Shown: positions 1-9,230 of the stretch, one piece after another
Numbering within the stretch: position 1 is the stretch's first letter
How the letters are laid out: every line of letters starts with the position of its first letter
Origin: Rhodovulum sulfidophilum DSM 1374
Lineage (GTDB): Bacteria; Pseudomonadota; Alphaproteobacteria; Rhodobacterales; Rhodobacteraceae
Assembly (NCBI RefSeq): GCF_001633165.1
Contig: NZ_CP015418.1
Span: 2,976,001 to 3,040,000, forward strand
Direction of reading: 5' to 3'
Length of the DNA stretch: 64,000 bases
The notes under the pieces: generated by a model
Told to the model about the DNA's origin: nothing
Seen by the model: the letters and a program-made list of their open reading frames with translations, nothing else
Database searches by the model: none
Translations under genes and position numbers: made by a program

Positions 1-339
1 ACCCGCGACATCCAGACCGGTCGGATCACCCATTACACCCAGTGGGAGATGTGCTTCGACCGCGAGGGTCGCGGCCGCGAGACGATGACCGCCACCAATG
101 GCACCACCTGCCGGGGCGCGGTCTCGGGCCGGTTCCTCGACCGCGACGCGGCCGGCAGCCTCCAGCGGCTGGAAGTGCGTGAACCGGGCAATCTGCGCTG
201 TTCCGACGGCAGCTACATCCATCAACGCATCATCACCTGCGAGCTGGCCGGCGATGGCGGCGCCAGCTGCGTCAATTTCCAGCCCGAGACCGGCGGCCGC
301 GGCGAGGTTCGCCTGCGCCGAAGAACCGAGGACCAGTGA
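1..339 (+). CDS. C-terminal part of an unrecognised Cys-rich protein (5' end outside window)
   Basis: The frame is open from base 1 to the TGA at 337-339 and encodes 112 residues with strongly G/C-biased third positions, so it is probably the end of a real gene. The segment has five cysteines and two similar-looking blocks, each with an aromatic/charged stretch followed by a cysteine. That suggests a disulfide-bonded periplasmic or secreted domain. I do not recognise the family. It lies two bases upstream of the protease gene starting at 342, so it belongs to the same operon as the SrfA/SrfB/SrfC genes. The missing 5' part prevents any statement about a signal peptide or full length. Confidence 0.6.
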   Translation, partial: TRDIQTGRITHYTQWEMCFDREGRGRETMTATNGTTCRGAVSGRFLDRDAAGSLQRLEVREPGNLRCSDGSYIHQRIITCELAGDGGASCVNFQPETGGRGEVRLRRRTEDQ

Positions 340-341
340 CC

Positions 342-2150
342 ATGGCCGAGCATTTCCTGACCAAGTGCCAGATCGACCTCAGCCAATGCCTCGAGACCGG
401 CGGCGGGCTGGCGCTGGAAAGCCACGGGGCGCTCTATCAGGCGCTGCGCGAACGGGTCTCGCCCGAGGCCGCCGCGCTCTTTGCCGAACCGCTCCTGAGC
501 CGCGGCAACGAGACCGCCCCGGCCAGCGTCGCCTGGTATACCGAATACCCCGGCGAGGGCCGCCCCCTTCGCGCGCTGGACGAGGCCGACCGCAGCCGGG
601 TCGAGGCCGTTCTGAGCGAAAGGCTGCGCGCCATCCGCGCCCATCTTGCCGATCCCGAGGACGGACCGCTGATCGGTGCGGCGCTGCATCTGGCCAACCA
701 TCCCGACGGCGACATCTGGGTCGTCGACGGCCAGCCGGTGATCGTGAACTGGGGCATGCTGCCGGTCGGCATGAGCCGCGACCCCGAGACCCGTGCCGCC
801 CATGTCGCCGCCACACTGGGGCGCTTTCTGCCGCTGGCCGCTGCGCCGCCGCTCAGCGCAACCGAAGCCATGGCGCGGCGGGCCGACCCCCCGCCCGACA
901 CCGACGGCAGCGGCCCCCCGGCTGCGGGCGCCACGGTGGCGCCCGGCCCGGTCCCGCCCGAACCCGCCGCGCGTGCCTGGCCCGGAGTAATCGCCTGGGT
1001 GCCCTTGCTTGCCCTGCTATTGATCGCGGGCGGCGTGCTGGTCTGGCTGCTTCTGCCCGGCACCCGGATCTTTCCGCCCCGCAACCCCGACCCGGCCATC
1101 GACCGCGCCGCCGCCGCGGCCGCCGTTGCCGAGATCAACGCCTCGCTCGAAGACCGGCTGGCGCGGCTGCAGGCAGCGCTGGACGGCGCCCAATGCCGTC
1201 CCGACGGCACGCTGACAATGCCTGACGGCCGCACCATCGAGGGGCTGCTGCCGCCCGATCCGGCCAACCCCGCCGACGCGCCCGGCAGCCGCGCCGCCGC
1301 CGATCCGCACCCGATCCTGCCGCCCGACCCGGCCCGGGTGCAGGTGCCCTCGGACGGCGCCTCGGCGATGGACCTGACCTCGCTGCTGGAGCTGATCGAG
1401 GCCCGCACGGTGATGGTGGTGCGCTATCTCGCCGATGCCGATGCCCGCCCCGGCGAACAGGTGCGGGCCGAGCGCGGCTCGGGCTTCTTCGTCGGCCCCG
1501 ATCTCGTCGTGACCAACAATCACGTGGTCGCGGGCGCGCAGGACGACCGGATCTTCGTCATCAACCGCAGCCTCGGGCAGCAATATCCGGTGACGGTGAT
1601 CAAGACCGTGGGGCCGTTCGGCAGCACCGGGCGCGATTTCGCGCTGCTCCGCGTCCAGGGCGTGAACGCGCCCTATTTCACGCTGCTGAAGCCCGGCCAT
1701 TCGCTGAAGCTGCAAAGCGTGATCGCGGCGGGCTATCCCGACGACCTGCTGGGCGACTGGCGCGGCGGCACCGATCCGGTCCCGGACCTCGCGGTGACCG
1801 ACGGCACCGTCAATGCAGAACAGGTGCTGGCGCAGGGCACGCCCGCCATCGTCCATTCGGCGCCGATCTCGCAGGGCAATTCCGGCGGGCCGCTGGTCGA
1901 CATGTGCGGCCGTGTCGTCGGCGTCAACACCTTCGTCCGGCAGGGCGCGCTGCGCAATCTGAACGTCGCGCTGGCCTCGGGCGACCTGCTCGAGTTTCTC
2001 GAATCCGCCGCGCTGACCCCCGCCACCGTCACCCGGCCCTGCCAGCCGCAGCTGCTGCGCCCGGTGGCGCCGCCCGCCAGCGCCGGGACCCCGGCCGAGG
2101 CCGCCGCGGGCGTGCCGGATTTCAACCTCCGCCCCTCCTCGGACGAGTAG
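342..2150 (+). CDS. SrfA-like membrane protein with periplasmic trypsin-like serine protease domain
   Basis: The 602-residue product has a cytoplasmic N-terminal domain (about 1-200), one membrane segment (about 213-237), a Pro/Ala-rich and helical linker, and a C-terminal trypsin/HtrA-like protease (about 340-550). The catalytic triad is visible: His394 in TNNHVVAG, Asp432 in GRDFALL and Ser514 in QGNSGGPL. With the N-terminus inside, the protease would face the periplasm. No PDZ domain follows, unlike DegP. The N-terminal domain is homologous to that of the next gene (shared ALFAEP and QPVIVNW/QPVLVNW blocks) and resembles SrfA as I remember it. ATG 342 is preferred because GAGGA at 328-332 is well spaced; the GTG at 336 that overlaps the previous stop is the alternative. 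Substrates are unknown. Confidence 0.8.
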   Translation: MAEHFLTKCQIDLSQCLETGGGLALESHGALYQALRERVSPEAAALFAEPLLSRGNETAPASVAWYTEYPGEGRPLRALDEADRSRVEAVLSERLRAIRAHLADPEDGPLIGAALHLANHPDGDIWVVDGQPVIVNWGMLPVGMSRDPETRAAHVAATLGRFLPLAAAPPLSATEAMARRADPPPDTDGSGPPAAGATVAPGPVPPEPAARAWPGVIAWVPLLALLLIAGGVLVWLLLPGTRIFPPRNPDPAIDRAAAAAAVAEINASLEDRLARLQAALDGAQCRPDGTLTMPDGRTIEGLLPPDPANPADAPGSRAAADPHPILPPDPARVQVPSDGASAMDLTSLLELIEARTVMVVRYLADADARPGEQVRAERGSGFFVGPDLVVTNNHVVAGAQDDRIFVINRSLGQQYPVTVIKTVGPFGSTGRDFALLRVQGVNAPYFTLLKPGHSLKLQSVIAAGYPDDLLGDWRGGTDPVPDLAVTDGTVNAEQVLAQGTPAIVHSAPISQGNSGGPLVDMCGRVVGVNTFVRQGALRNLNVALASGDLLEFLESAALTPATVTRPCQPQLLRPVAPPASAGTPAEAAAGVPDFNLRPSSDE

Positions 2151-2160
2151 GAGAGACCGG

Positions 2161-3402
2161 ATGTTCGAGGCGCTCATCGTCACCACCTCCTCGGCCGGGC
2201 TGACCGCCATCGGCAGCCGCGAGCAGCGCTCCTACGAGCTGATCGCGGATACCCTGCGCGACCGGCTCGGCCCCGATCATGCCGCGCTGTTTGCCGAGCC
2301 GGTGGCGACCGAACAGGGCGACCGCTACGACTGGTATGCGCCGATCCCCGGAGCGGTGCGCCGGCTCGACGCGCTGGATCCCGAGCAGCGCGCGGAGGTC
2401 ATGGCCCGGCTGGAGGTGCTGAGCGACGAGATCGCGGCCCTCGCCGACGAGATCGCGGCCGAAGGCAGCCCCAGCTCGGAACGCCTGTCCGAAGCGCTGC
2501 GCAATGCGCTGCAGGTGCCGGGCGAGGATTACGTCTATGCCATCGGCGACGGGCCCGGGCCGCAACCGGTACTGGTCAACTGGGCCTGGACCGGCGACCG
2601 GCAGCGCTCGGAACGCGGGCGGCTGACCGGTGCCGCCCGGATCCTGCCCGCCAGCGCCCCGGCCGCGGCCGAAAGCGCCCCCGCAACCGGGACGGCGCCC
2701 GCCGAACCTGTAGCCGCCGCAAACGCGCGCCCCGGCATGTCGCTCTGGCCGCTTCTGCTCTGGCTCGGCTGGCTGATCCTCGCGCTGATGCTGGCCGCGA
2801 TCGTGGCGCTTCTGGTTCCGGCCTGCGGGCTGCGGGGGGTCGGGCTCTTCTCCTTCTGCCCGGGCCCGCCGCCCGAGGCCTCGGCCGCCGATGCCGGCAC
2901 CCTGATCCTGCAGGACCGGATCGACCGGATCGAGCGCCGGATCGCCATTGCCGACCGCGCCTGTCAGCCCGCGCCACCGCCGCCGCCCGCCGCCCCGGTC
3001 GAGGAAAGCCGCTACGACCGCGCGCTTGACGATGCCGGGGCGCGGCGGGGCGATCTGAACTTCTCGCTGTTCTGGAGCGGCCCCTCGGATATCGATCTGG
3101 CCGTGACCTGCCCGACCGGCGCCCGGATCTGGTATCGGGCCAAGAATGTCTGCAACGGGCGGCTCGATGTCGACAGCAATGTCGACCGGATCCGCCCCGA
3201 CCCGGTCGAGAACATCTATTTCGAAGGTCCGGCCTCGGGCACCTACCGCGCCACCGTCACGCTGTTCAAGGACCGCACCCGCGGCCCCGACAGCTTCCGG
3301 CTGCTGATCCGCGACGCAGGCAGCGAGGTCCTGCAGGAGGGCCGCCTGACCCGCCAGGGCGAAAGCTGGACCACAACCATCAACTATCCCGGATTGCCAT
3401 GA
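2161..3402 (+). CDS. SrfA-like single-pass membrane protein with C-terminal YfaP-like beta domain
   Basis: This 413-residue protein starts with a cytoplasmic domain (1-190) containing the blocks ALFAEP, DRYDWYAP and PVLVNWAW, which match SrfA-type proteins of SrfABC loci as I recall them. A membrane segment follows at about 195-220, then a short helical, proline-rich spacer. The periplasmic C-terminal domain (about 297-413) has the pattern SDIDLAVTCP...GRLDVDSN...GTYRATVTLF, typical of the YfaP/DUF2135 beta-sandwich. The start is supported by AGGAG overlapping the upstream stop. Its TGA overlaps the SrfB start (ATGA), which implies translational coupling. It probably anchors or reports to the SrfB/SrfC NTPases from the inner membrane; that role is inferred. 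The domain assignment needs a profile search. Confidence 0.7.
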   Translation: MFEALIVTTSSAGLTAIGSREQRSYELIADTLRDRLGPDHAALFAEPVATEQGDRYDWYAPIPGAVRRLDALDPEQRAEVMARLEVLSDEIAALADEIAAEGSPSSERLSEALRNALQVPGEDYVYAIGDGPGPQPVLVNWAWTGDRQRSERGRLTGAARILPASAPAAAESAPATGTAPAEPVAAANARPGMSLWPLLLWLGWLILALMLAAIVALLVPACGLRGVGLFSFCPGPPPEASAADAGTLILQDRIDRIERRIAIADRACQPAPPPPPAAPVEESRYDRALDDAGARRGDLNFSLFWSGPSDIDLAVTCPTGARIWYRAKNVCNGRLDVDSNVDRIRPDPVENIYFEGPASGTYRATVTLFKDRTRGPDSFRLLIRDAGSEVLQEGRLTRQGESWTTTINYPGLP

Positions 3403-6400
3403 TCTCTGACCGCAAGGAACAGCTCCGGCCGCTCGTCAACTGGCACGAGGACATCACCCTGGTGCCGTTCTCGGGCATCCAGATGCTGGATTTCGGCTTT
3501 GCCATCGATCAGGCGGCCCAGCGCCCCTGGCGGTTCATCGAGCGCACCCTCGACGACACCCCGGACGAGCGGATGCTGATCCCGCTGACCGGCAACGAGG
3601 AACTCGACGCACCGCTGGAAAGCGCCGCCAAGCCCGATGACGACCCCTATTCGATCCGGCCCGCGGCGGCGCTGGAACCGTTCCTGTCGAAATGGGTGCC
3701 GGTGCCGGTCCTCAGGATGAAATCCGAGCGCGGGCCCGCGGGCGAGGAACGCTTCGATCCCGGCCCCTCGACCTGGGCGCGGATGCGGGTGGTGGAACTG
3801 GCCGCCCCCGATCCCGAGACCGGCCATACCCACCGGGTGCAGATCGCGCTCGATACCGCGCTGACCGCGCAGGACCAGTCGGCCCATTACGTCGCGCCCC
3901 AGATCGCCGATGCCGAGAACCCGCGCGATTTCCGCTTCGTCTCGGACCCGGCGCAGATGGACTGGTTCCTGCGCCGGATCGAGGAGGGCGAGGACGGCCA
4001 GAAGCGCGACCCGCAGCTCTGGGTCTCGGACTGGCTGAAAGAACTGTTCCTGGGCTTCAAGCGCGCCGAGCGGCCGGGGCGCAACATTTCCGAAGACACC
4101 CTGCCGCATCAGTTCGAGCATTGGGCGCGCTATCTCGCCTGCCTGCAATTCATCGACCGGGCGGTGAAGATCCCGAAGATCCGCTTCGTCAACACCGTCT
4201 CGGAACGCGACGCGGTGACGCCGGTCGATGTCGATCTGGTGCTGGATGTGGGCAATTCGCGCACCTGCGGCATCCTGATCGAACGCTTCCCGGGCGAGGC
4301 CCGGGTCGATCTGGTGCGCTCCTTTCCCCTCGAGATCCGCGACCTGTCCCGGCCCGAGCTGTATTATTCGGGCCTGTTCGAAAGCCGGGTCGAATTCGCC
4401 GATCTGAAATTCGGCGATGACCGGTTTGCCAGCCGCTCGGGGCGCAGGAACGCCTTCATGTGGCCGGGCTTCGTGCGCGTCGGTCCCGAGGCGCTGAGGC
4501 TGATCCAGCGCGAGGAAGGCACCGAGACGATGTCGGGGCTCAGCTCGCCCAAGCGCTATCTCTGGGATGACGAGACCCGCCAGCAGGACTGGCGTTTTCA
4601 CAACCATTTCGACCCGAACAACCTGCCCAAATCGGTCCGCGCCGCGATGCGCCAGCTGAACGAGGCGGGCGACGTGATCGAGCAGGTCCGCCACGAGGAG
4701 AAACAGCGCCTGCGCCGCCGCGGCCGCACCCCCTCGGACCGGGCGATCCGGCCACGGTTTTCGCGCTCGTCGCTGTTCGGCTTCATGCTGGCCGAGATCT
4801 TCAGCCATGCGCTGGTGCAGATCAACGACCCCGCCTCGCGGGCGCGCCGGGCGCAATCGGACCTGCCGCGCCGGCTCAACCGCATCATCCTGACCCTGCC
4901 CACCGCGACCTCGGTGCAGGAACAAGCGATCATGCGCAGCCGGGCCGAGGGCGCGCTGAAGATGGTCTGGGCGATGCTGGGCATGGACGAGGCGCTGGAC
5001 CGCTACAAGATCAAGCCCGCCGTCACCGTCGAATGGGACGAGGCCAGCTGCACCCAGCTGGTCTATCTCTACAGCGAGATCACCCAGAAATTCGACGGCA
5101 ATATCGAGGCCTTCCTGCGCCTGAAGGGCCGCGACCGGGTCCGCCCCGGCGAGACCGCGCCCAGCCCCAGCCTCAGGCTGGCCTGCATCGATATCGGCGG
5201 CGGCACCACCGATCTGATGATCTCGACCTACTGGTCCGAGGCCAACCGCGTGCTGCACCCGGTGCAGACCTTCCGCGAGGGCTTTCGCGTGGCGGGCGAC
5301 GACATGCTGCAGCGGGTGGTGTCCAGCATCGTTCTGCCGCGGCTGCAAAGCTCGATCGAGGCCGCGGGCGGGCGCTATGTCGGCGAGAAGCTGCGCGAGC
5401 TTTTCGCGGGCGATATCGGCGGGCAGGATCAGCAGGTGGTGCAGAAGCGCCGCCAGTTCGCGCTGCGCGCGCTGATGCCGCTGGCGGTCGCGATCCTGAG
5501 CCATTCCGAGACCGCCGCCGAATATGACCGTTTCGATCTGTCGGTGGCCGAGACGCTGGGCCTGCCCCGCCCCGGGCCCGCCCCCGACGAGGATGGCGTG
5601 GCGCCGCCCCGCGCCGGTCCGGCCGAGCCGCTGATCTCGGACGAGATCCTGGCCTATATCGAGCAGGCCGCGCGCGATGTCGGCGCGCCGGACTGGCGCT
5701 TTGCCGATGTGGTCCTGACCACCTCGCGCGAGGATGTCGACGCCATCGCCCGCGAGGCGTTCCAGAAGGTGCTGGGCAACATGGCCGAGGTGATCGACCA
5801 TCTGGGCGTCGATGTGGTGCTGTTGACCGGGCGGCCCTCGCGGCTGCCGGCGGTGCGCTCCATCGTCGAGGAACTGCTGGTGGTGCCGCCCTACCGGCTG
5901 ATCTCGATGCACAGCTACAAGACCGGGCGCTGGTACCCGTTCCGCGACCCGATCACCCAGCGCATCGGCGATCCGAAAAGCACGGTGGCGGTCGGCGGCA
6001 TGCTGATCGCGCTGTCGGAGAACCGCATTCCGAACTTCAAGGTCACGACCGGCGCCTTCCAGATGAAGTCGACCGCGCGCTTCGTCGGCGAGATGGACAA
6101 TAACGGCCAGATCCTCGACGCGCGGCTGATGTTCTCGGATCTCGACCTCGATACGAAGGGCGGCGCGCAGGAGGCCACGGTCGACATGTTCTCGCCCGTC
6201 CATATCGGCTCGCGGCAATTGCCGATCGAGCGCTGGACGACGACGCCGCTGTTCCGTCTGGACTTCGCCAATCCCAACGCCCAGCGTCGGCCGACGCCGA
6301 TCCGGGTGACCTTCGAGAAGGCCGATTACGACGATGACGACCGCGAGGATTCCGAGGCCAAGCTGAGGCGCGAGGCGCTGCGCGAGGCCTTCGAGATCAC

Positions 6401-6515
6401 CCTGGTCGAGGATGGCGCGGGCGACGGGATGAAGAATACCGATGTCGTGCTCAAGCTGCATACGCTGGGCTTCGACGACGAATACTGGATCGATACCGGC
6501 GTGTTCCGGTACTGA
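3399..6515 (+). CDS. srfB: SrfB-type Hsp70/actin-fold ATPase
   Basis: This 1038-residue cytoplasmic protein fits the SrfB family (COG4457, about 1000 residues). It has the three nucleotide-binding signatures of the actin/Hsp70 superfamily. A phosphate-1 motif, VLDVGNSRTCG, lies near residue 280. A phosphate-2 motif, DIGGGTTDL, lies near 598-606. An adenosine-type motif, VLLTGRPSRLP, lies near 805. About 270 residues precede the ATPase core and a beta-rich tail follows it. No signal peptide or membrane segment is seen. SrfB was named as an SsrB-regulated Salmonella factor of unclear biochemistry. Its position between SrfA-like and SrfC genes, with a 4-base overlap upstream and 9 bases to srfC, supports a SrfABC complex. 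ATP hydrolysis and polymerisation or chaperone activity are inferred only from fold motifs. Confidence 0.88.
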   Translation: MISDRKEQLRPLVNWHEDITLVPFSGIQMLDFGFAIDQAAQRPWRFIERTLDDTPDERMLIPLTGNEELDAPLESAAKPDDDPYSIRPAAALEPFLSKWVPVPVLRMKSERGPAGEERFDPGPSTWARMRVVELAAPDPETGHTHRVQIALDTALTAQDQSAHYVAPQIADAENPRDFRFVSDPAQMDWFLRRIEEGEDGQKRDPQLWVSDWLKELFLGFKRAERPGRNISEDTLPHQFEHWARYLACLQFIDRAVKIPKIRFVNTVSERDAVTPVDVDLVLDVGNSRTCGILIERFPGEARVDLVRSFPLEIRDLSRPELYYSGLFESRVEFADLKFGDDRFASRSGRRNAFMWPGFVRVGPEALRLIQREEGTETMSGLSSPKRYLWDDETRQQDWRFHNHFDPNNLPKSVRAAMRQLNEAGDVIEQVRHEEKQRLRRRGRTPSDRAIRPRFSRSSLFGFMLAEIFSHALVQINDPASRARRAQSDLPRRLNRIILTLPTATSVQEQAIMRSRAEGALKMVWAMLGMDEALDRYKIKPAVTVEWDEASCTQLVYLYSEITQKFDGNIEAFLRLKGRDRVRPGETAPSPSLRLACIDIGGGTTDLMISTYWSEANRVLHPVQTFREGFRVAGDDMLQRVVSSIVLPRLQSSIEAAGGRYVGEKLRELFAGDIGGQDQQVVQKRRQFALRALMPLAVAILSHSETAAEYDRFDLSVAETLGLPRPGPAPDEDGVAPPRAGPAEPLISDEILAYIEQAARDVGAPDWRFADVVLTTSREDVDAIAREAFQKVLGNMAEVIDHLGVDVVLLTGRPSRLPAVRSIVEELLVVPPYRLISMHSYKTGRWYPFRDPITQRIGDPKSTVAVGGMLIALSENRIPNFKVTTGAFQMKSTARFVGEMDNNGQILDARLMFSDLDLDTKGGAQEATVDMFSPVHIGSRQLPIERWTTTPLFRLDFANPNAQRRPTPIRVTFEKADYDDDDREDSEAKLRREALREAFEITLVEDGAGDGMKNTDVVLKLHTLGFDDEYWIDTGVFRY

Positions 6516-6524
6516 GGGGGCAGG

Positions 6525-9227
6525 ATGACGACCAAGGACCAGCTTGCCGAAAGATGCGCCCGGGTCGAGACGGCGGCCCGCAAGGCGCTTGACTGGGTGT
6601 CTGACCCCGAGAATGCAGAGACCGTGGGGCTCGACCGCAAATCGCTGGCGCAGGCGCTGCGAAAGGGCGCGCGCCGGGCGCAGAAGCTTGGACGCGCCGC
6701 CCGCACCAAGATGTCGGTCAGCGTGTTCGGCCCCTCGCAGGCGGGGAAATCCTTCCTGGTCTCGGTGCTGGCGCGGCCCGAAGATGGACGGCTGGTGGCC
6801 GATTTCCAGGGCCCGGGCGGCCAGCTCGACTATATCCGCGAGATCAATCCCGAGGGCGAAGGCGAGTCGACCGGGCTCGTCACCCGCTTCACCATGACCA
6901 AGGCCCCCTGCCCCGATGGCTTTCCGATCCGGCTGGTGCTGCTGTCCGAAGCCGATGTCGCGCGCACCATCGTCAATTCCTTCTACATGGATGGCGACCA
7001 GTCGGAACCCGTGCCCGAGCCCGAGGCGATCACCGCCCATCTGGACGCCTTCCGCGCGAAGACGGGCGGCGCCGAAGTGCCCGGGCTGAGCCATGACGAC
7101 GTGTTGGAAATCGCCGATTACGTCAATCGCAGCTTCGGGCGCGCGGCCTATGCCGCCGGGCTCAAGAGCTTCTGGGAGGATGCGGCGCTGATCGCGCCGA
7201 AGCTGGGCGTTGCCGACCGCGCCGCCTTCTTCGCCATCCTCTGGGGCGGGCATGACGCGCTGACCGATCTCTACATCCGGCTGGGCGAGGCGCTGCAGCA
7301 GACCGGCAATGCCGAGGAGGTGCATGCGCCGCTGGCCGCGCTGACGCCGCGCGAGACCTCGATCATCGACGTGAAGACGCTGCACGGGCTTGACAGTGAG
7401 GCGGACGACAGCCTGCCGCTCTGCCTGCCCTCGGGCGCCCGGGTCGAGCTGCCGCGCGCGCTGGTCTGCGCGCTGGCGGCCGAGCTGGTGATGCCGATGC
7501 AGACCCGGCCCTACGAGCTGTTCGAGGAAACAGACCTGCTGGACTTTCCCGGCGCCCGCAACCGCTTCGAACAGCCGCTGTCGAAGACCCTGGCCGAGCC
7601 CGAGAAGACCCTCACCCAGCTCTTGCTGCGCGGCAAGGTCGCCTATCTGTTCGACCGCTATGTCGAGAACCAGGAAATCACCTCGATGCTGCTCTGCGTG
7701 CCGGACAGCAACATGGAGACGCTCGACCTGCCCGGCCTCGTCGAGACCTGGATCGCGATGACCCATGGCGCCAGCGCCAAACAGCGCGCGGCGAGCCGCT
7801 GCATCCTGTTCTTCGTGCTGACCAAGTTCGACAAGCATCTGGGCGAGAGTGCCGCCGCCGGCGGCGCGGAAACCCGGTTCGAGCGTCGGATGCAGGCCTC
7901 GCTTCTGGAGAAGTTCGGCCGCGGCAAGGACCCCTGGGTCGACAGCTGGACCCCGGGACGGCCCTTCGACAATTGCTACTGGCTGCGCAACCCGAATTTC
8001 TATGTCGACGGGCTGATCGATTATGACGAGGCCAAGCGCGAGATCCGCATCCGTCCCGACAAGGAGGCGCGTCTGGCCGAGCTGCGCGCGGGCTGTCTCG
8101 AGGCCGCCAGCGTCCAGCGCCATTTCGCCGATCCGGCCGCGGCCTGGGACGCCGCGCTGGGGCTGAATGACGGCGGTGTCAGCTATCTGATCGGGCGGCT
8201 GGCCGAGGTCTGCACCCCCGACAGCAAGACCGGCCAGATCGGCGCCCAGCTCGACAGGCTGGCGGGCGATCTGGCCGCCGATCTGGCGCCCTTCCATGTC
8301 TCGGACGATATCGGCCGCCGGATCGAGGAAAAGCGCGAGGCGGCGGCCGTCCTCATCGACGAGCTGGAAATCGCGCTGCAGCGGCATCGCTTCGGCGCGG
8401 TTCTGGCCGCGCTGATGGTCGATCAGGACCTGGTGCAGGACCGGATCTCGCGGGTGCCCTCCTCGATCCGGATCTCGCAGGCGGTCTCGAGCGCGGCCAC
8501 CGCCCGGCCCGCCGCCGAAACCTCCCGCCCGGCCGCCCCAGCCCGCCCCGGCCGCCCGCTGCGTCCCGGCCGCCCCGCGCCTGCCGCGGATCTGGCGCTG
8601 GCCGAGCCGCCCAGCACGGAGGCCAGGGCCAACCGGACCGCGACCGGCAATGGCGCCGATATCCGCACCATGTCCGCCGAGGCCTTCCAGGCCGAAAGCG
8701 CGGTCGAGGTCTGGATCGAGGGGCTCAAGCGGTTCCGCGAAGATGTCGGAACGGCCGGACATTTCGGGCTGAGCCCGGGCGCGGTCGCGACGCTTTCGGC
8801 CGAGCTGACCCATGCGCTCAGGCGCATCGGCGTGGTCGAGCGGATCCGGACCCAGCTCAAGGCGATGGCCTTCGGGCTGACCGTCGACAAGCAGGCCGAG
8901 CCCGCCGCCATCGTCTGCGCCGAGCATATCAACCGCTTCGTCTCGGTGCTGGGCAGCGACGCCCTGCCCGAGGCCGAGCGCGCCCGGGTCGAGCTTCCGG
9001 AAGGCGGCAGCCGGCCGGTCTTCGCGCCCCGCCCCGGCGCCGACGATGCCGACGGCCTGCCGCCCGAGCCGCGCCCGACCGCCGAGGAGACCTGGACCGA
9101 CTGGGTCTTCGCGCTGGACGCGATGTTCGTGGCCAATGCCAGGGATGGCGATGCGGGCGGCGTCAATGTCGCGCAAAATCAGAAACTTGGCGAGATCCTG
9201 GCCGAGTTCGGCGCGGGGGGCGCATAG
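6525..9227 (+). CDS. srfC: SrfC-type large GTPase, putative virulence effector family
   Basis: The 900-residue product has a GTPase core with G1 GPSQAGKS (69-76), a candidate G3 DFPG near 340 and a G4 motif TKFD near 433. About 260 residues are inserted between G1 and G3. The helical remainder is broken by an Arg/Pro/Ala-rich linker at about 655-690. This layout fits SrfC (COG4458) and recalls dynamin-like or YfjP/LeoA-like large GTPases. No membrane segment is obvious, so it probably acts in the cytosol or peripherally at the inner membrane, next to SrfB and the SrfA-like proteins. The ATG follows a GGGGCAGG ribosome site. GTP binding is well supported by motifs; membrane remodelling is only a suggestion. 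Confidence 0.85.
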   Translation: MTTKDQLAERCARVETAARKALDWVSDPENAETVGLDRKSLAQALRKGARRAQKLGRAARTKMSVSVFGPSQAGKSFLVSVLARPEDGRLVADFQGPGGQLDYIREINPEGEGESTGLVTRFTMTKAPCPDGFPIRLVLLSEADVARTIVNSFYMDGDQSEPVPEPEAITAHLDAFRAKTGGAEVPGLSHDDVLEIADYVNRSFGRAAYAAGLKSFWEDAALIAPKLGVADRAAFFAILWGGHDALTDLYIRLGEALQQTGNAEEVHAPLAALTPRETSIIDVKTLHGLDSEADDSLPLCLPSGARVELPRALVCALAAELVMPMQTRPYELFEETDLLDFPGARNRFEQPLSKTLAEPEKTLTQLLLRGKVAYLFDRYVENQEITSMLLCVPDSNMETLDLPGLVETWIAMTHGASAKQRAASRCILFFVLTKFDKHLGESAAAGGAETRFERRMQASLLEKFGRGKDPWVDSWTPGRPFDNCYWLRNPNFYVDGLIDYDEAKREIRIRPDKEARLAELRAGCLEAASVQRHFADPAAAWDAALGLNDGGVSYLIGRLAEVCTPDSKTGQIGAQLDRLAGDLAADLAPFHVSDDIGRRIEEKREAAAVLIDELEIALQRHRFGAVLAALMVDQDLVQDRISRVPSSIRISQAVSSAATARPAAETSRPAAPARPGRPLRPGRPAPAADLALAEPPSTEARANRTATGNGADIRTMSAEAFQAESAVEVWIEGLKRFREDVGTAGHFGLSPGAVATLSAELTHALRRIGVVERIRTQLKAMAFGLTVDKQAEPAAIVCAEHINRFVSVLGSDALPEAERARVELPEGGSRPVFAPRPGADDADGLPPEPRPTAEETWTDWVFALDAMFVANARDGDAGGVNVAQNQKLGEILAEFGAGGA

Positions 9228-9230
9228 GCG

